NCBI GenBank assembly: GCA_914767715.1
Contig: OU612075.1
Location: forward strand, 12,340,001-12,404,000
Length of the DNA stretch: 64,000 bases
Direction: 5' to 3'
Source: Membranipora membranacea
Lineage: Eukaryota; Bryozoa; Gymnolaemata; Cheilostomatida; Membraniporidae
Positions 60,550-64,000 of the stretch are shown here, one piece after another; the stretch's first letter is position 1, and every line of letters begins with the position of its first letter. Below the pieces are notes generated by a model. That model was given only the letters and a program-made list of their open reading frames with translations, did not search any database and had not been told where the DNA came from. The position numbers and the translations under genes were made by a program.

Positions 60550-63500
60550 TTTTGCATGTTCTGCACCATTTCTCAGAAGTAGAAAAAAACAGAGAATGCT
60601 TACTGCAGCGGAAGAATTATATACATCATATTGCCTCACTAGGGAAATTTGTGTCGTCAAGCTGTTAATTCATGATCTTTGGTAGCAGCTGTTCTTTAGT
60701 GAAATATTGCCTTGACCGATATAACAGTAAACGGTCCTCATTTCAGCTGACCATAAGTTAACAGCTGTTTGTTTGGTCATGTGCCATGTGTCAGATGATC
60801 CAATTTGTCATTGAATCAAAAGAAAAGTGGTACATGATGTTCACATTGCTCATGTTAAATTAAGTCAGATAGGACTAGGACTATAAAAGAGCTATTGCCA
60901 GTTCCATATGCAAGAATGTTATTTCTTCAATCAAATTTAACTTGATCGAAATTTTACTGGATATATTATGAACCCACCAGCTTTTCTTTGGTATTACAGG
61001 ATGCCTAGAGCTCGCACTAATAGGTTTCTAGATAGCTTGATACCTATTAGTATTCATGTCTTAAATGACTAGTAATTTCACAGAGAGCATATGCTAACAT
61101 GTAATATGTCTATGGCATAATTACTCAACAAACTCATTCATTCATAGCAGGTCAGGTTCACAATAAAAGCAACACAATATGTTATGCCAAGTCAAGTTGA
61201 TCACTAAAGTTCATGGCTACTCATCTCATACACACTCATGGTACATGAACAAAGAAAAATTGACTTTTCATGAACATAGAGGTGACTGAAGTGACGACAG
61301 AGAGTTGGTGTTAAGAGCCACAAATCAGCAGGCGTGATAATCAGGTGTGGAAGGCAGAACTGTAGCTAAGATATCTCCTCAGCCATGTCATGTCATGTCA
61401 TGAGAAACTTACAACAATGATTCCGCCTAACTAAATCATAATTAATTCTGCAAGCTTTTATATTTGTGAAAGGAGCAATTTACACCCCATTCTATCAAGT
61501 TCCAAAGTACTACTATATCTATAATCAATTTCAGTATTCTTCAATTTATCTGTTAAAAGTCCTTTCGAGTGGTGCACTTTGACGGAGCAAACTCAGTAAT
61601 ATTTGTCGTTAGATGTTAGAATATGGGACAACAGATAATGTTTATGTTCAATCTGCTTGCTCTGATAATAAGATTCGATCTTTTGGTAATCCTTGGTACA
61701 GAATCCAAAGTAAGTTGTGATTGTCTTCCTTCTTATCACAGATCAGACAACTTCAAATTACTGATAGCAGAAATCAATAAACTTCACCCATACTAGGTTA
61801 GGGTATTTCAATTCATGTGAGCAAGGCAGATCAAATGCTTCACGTACCATCAATCTACAATAGAGATGCTGATATAAGACTACTTACTGGTACCATCTGA
61901 AGTGTCAAGAGTCAGGTTATTAAGTGTCCGAGCTAGAACTGACACTGACAGTGTTTGCACTGCCAATTTTCACTTGCTCGACCATGATGTTTTTTTTCTC
62001 TTTTTACCTGCCTGTGATACACTCTAAGTGGTGCACTTTTAGGGTGTATACTAACAACTAGTTAATGGCAAATGCTCAATACATATAATTATACAACTCA
62101 CCAAATTACACTATTCTATCTCTGAATCGACAACCATCGAAGTAATTTAATCCTTATCAACCTGTCCTGTTACGCTGATATCGAACCTAGAGATAGACAA
62201 AACAAAAACAAGGTTGAGAGACATCGTCATGATAGAAGAACATATGCAAATATAAACAGAACAAAATATAAACTCGCAACCACAATACTTTACTTAATTG
62301 ACTGCATATCCTATTTTTATTGGTTTTTTCCCTGTTATTTTTCCCTGTTGTTTTTCTTGTTGTTTTTCTTGGTGTTCTTTTGTTATTATAATACTATCTA
62401 ATACTGAATATGTGGCTAGATATCTGTGTGCTGTTGCTGTTGCTAATATTGTGACTATTTAATAAATTAAATCAAAGTATTCGTGCAGAATTATGTTCAT
62501 GTCAAATTTATTTTTAATAAAAAATATTCAAATGTTTCAATACTCTGAATTGAATTGAATTGAAACAAGCAAAGTTCCTGAAAATTAGAGAGGAGCTGAG
62601 ACCATCAGTTTAGTAAGTCCTAATGTCTTTTCTGATTCAGATGTTATTGGAACAAAAGTTTACTCCGGATGAAGTAGCAAAAAAAGAGCTTAATTTAGAT
62701 TATTACCATATCAACTGCCACAGCTGTTTTAAGCATAAATATACATTTTTTGTAAGTGTCTCAATCATGTTTTTAGAATGTTTTTCATGCAGTAACTGAA
62801 AAAATAACTATCAAATTAGTGTTTAATGAAAAATACTAGCAATAATGATTAACAAGATTAAAAGCACATCAAGTGATGTCAAGCCGTTTGAAAATATTAG
62901 TTTCTCAAATGATTTTTGTTACAATAGTTAACGAATTTGGTCTCCTAAAATTTTTTGAACTTTGTAGTGTGGTGTAGTATCATGCCATATTTGCATACAA
63001 ATAAAACAAGCAATTCAGATTTTGTATGATGGTGTTTTCGCAAGAGGTTGCTGTAGCTGTACTCTGTGTAGAAGAAATGTAAGACCTTACTGTGAAAATC
63101 TCCAACACTCAGAAGTTGTCCTGACTACTCTTTGTTTGGCCAGTCTGTAATGTGTCGTGCTTAGCTAGCTTTGTGTCATTAGTTGTCTGTATCTGTAGTT
63201 GTTTTTAATATAAAGGGCTAGGTATCGTAAACAAAATAATTAACTTTATATCACCCCATTCACAAACATGATATTTTTCGCACATAATATGATGTTTTAT
63301 TCCATTTTCCTGAAGCACTACCAAACTGATTTTCTTATCATTTGTTCAAACCAGATGAATTAAATTTTTATGAACTCTCAGAATGTTGGATTTTCTTACA
63401 CACCTTTCAAATGTGAGCAACTAGTTTGAGCAATAAAACTTGGATCAATGACAGCTGGAAGAACCAGCTTTAACTTGACAGAGTTTGTGAGTGACATCGA

Positions 63501-64000
63501 CCTACACTTGTTATTGTCCACCATATGTGTTTCCATCTGCAACCTATCACAAGACGATTAGGAATTGTTTGAACCCATACATAATCTCAATCACGGAAAA
63601 CTACAAACTCATTGTCGTGCAAATTAGATCTGGGATACAAGAGCCTTGAAAAGTATCGATGAAAGCTTCAGCTCAATGCTTATAGGAATTATATGTGATT
63701 GTGAAATGAACTTCCTGAAAACCGGTTCACAAAGCTTTAATTTATTGCATAACGGAATTGTTGGATACTACTATTTCTCAAACTGGAATACCGGCAATGG
63801 GATATTCCCGTGAAATCCTTTCATATGATATATCATAGACTGGTAGCTGTGGGATACTTCGTCCATTTCGACTGGCAAAACTGCAAATATTTCTCAAATG
63901 ATCACATTGGATTTTTCTGACTTCACAAGTCTGTTTAAATGGAGTGACATTTTTATTTAGGTACACCATCACTGTTGCATGTTGTCTAAGATAACACCAA
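60550..64000. other. Gene-less right end of window
   Basis: AT-rich sequence with small tandem runs (CATGT at about 61384-61401, TGTTTTTCT at about 62340-62370, AATTG at about 62545). A 64-codon - strand frame at 63778-63972 is not supported by splice sites or a recognised family. Confidence 0.4.

Noticed and set aside
63778-63972. 64-codon minus-strand ORF near the window end
   Set aside because: Composition is protein-like, but there is no splice site, homolog or neighbour to support it.

Overview
The window is nuclear DNA from a metazoan, most likely an AT-rich marine invertebrate. Genes are split by GT-AG introns, and the sequence is crowded with palindromic MITE-like elements, a LINE remnant and tRNA-derived repeats. 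I cannot assign a phylum from sequence alone.

The best supported gene is the 3' part of DYNC2H1, the heavy chain of cytoplasmic dynein-2 (the retrograde intraflagellar transport motor). Eighteen exons on the + strand, from 2434 to the stop at 13896-13898, join in frame to about 999 codons. They cover AAA5, the buttress coiled coil, AAA6 and the C-terminal domain. The 5' part of the gene lies before base 1. Its introns carry at least three foldback elements: 30-2111, 9457-9871 and 10780-11166.

Downstream, on the - strand, is an intact three-exon gene for an atypical Ras-like small GTPase (16644-17769). The same arrangement then recurs. A decayed, internally rearranged DYNC2H1 pseudogene (24716-35798) is followed by a second intact GTPase gene (36050-37121). 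A nearly erased third DYNC2H1 fragment (about 52850-53400) is followed at a distance by a third intact GTPase gene (59239-60368). The window therefore reads as a triplicated [DYNC2H1 + GTPase] module. One dynein copy keeps an open frame, while all three GTPase copies keep full open frames, identical intron phases and a conserved TATA-type promoter.

The rest is gene-poor. 18-24.7 kb holds a LINE reverse-transcriptase tail and several MITEs. 37.2-40.5 kb holds microsatellites and two plausible exons of an unidentified gene. 40.57-46.64 kb is flanked by 1.6-1.7 kb inverted arms, with a hAT-like element and a direct segmental duplication (about 43.24-44.3 and 46.77-47.87 kb). 47.86-48.38 kb is a 265-bp tandem duplication. 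51.27 kb carries a tRNA-derived SINE. 55.31-57.53 kb looks like a DNA transposon with remnants of an acidic ORF. The last 3.5 kb shows nothing I can support.
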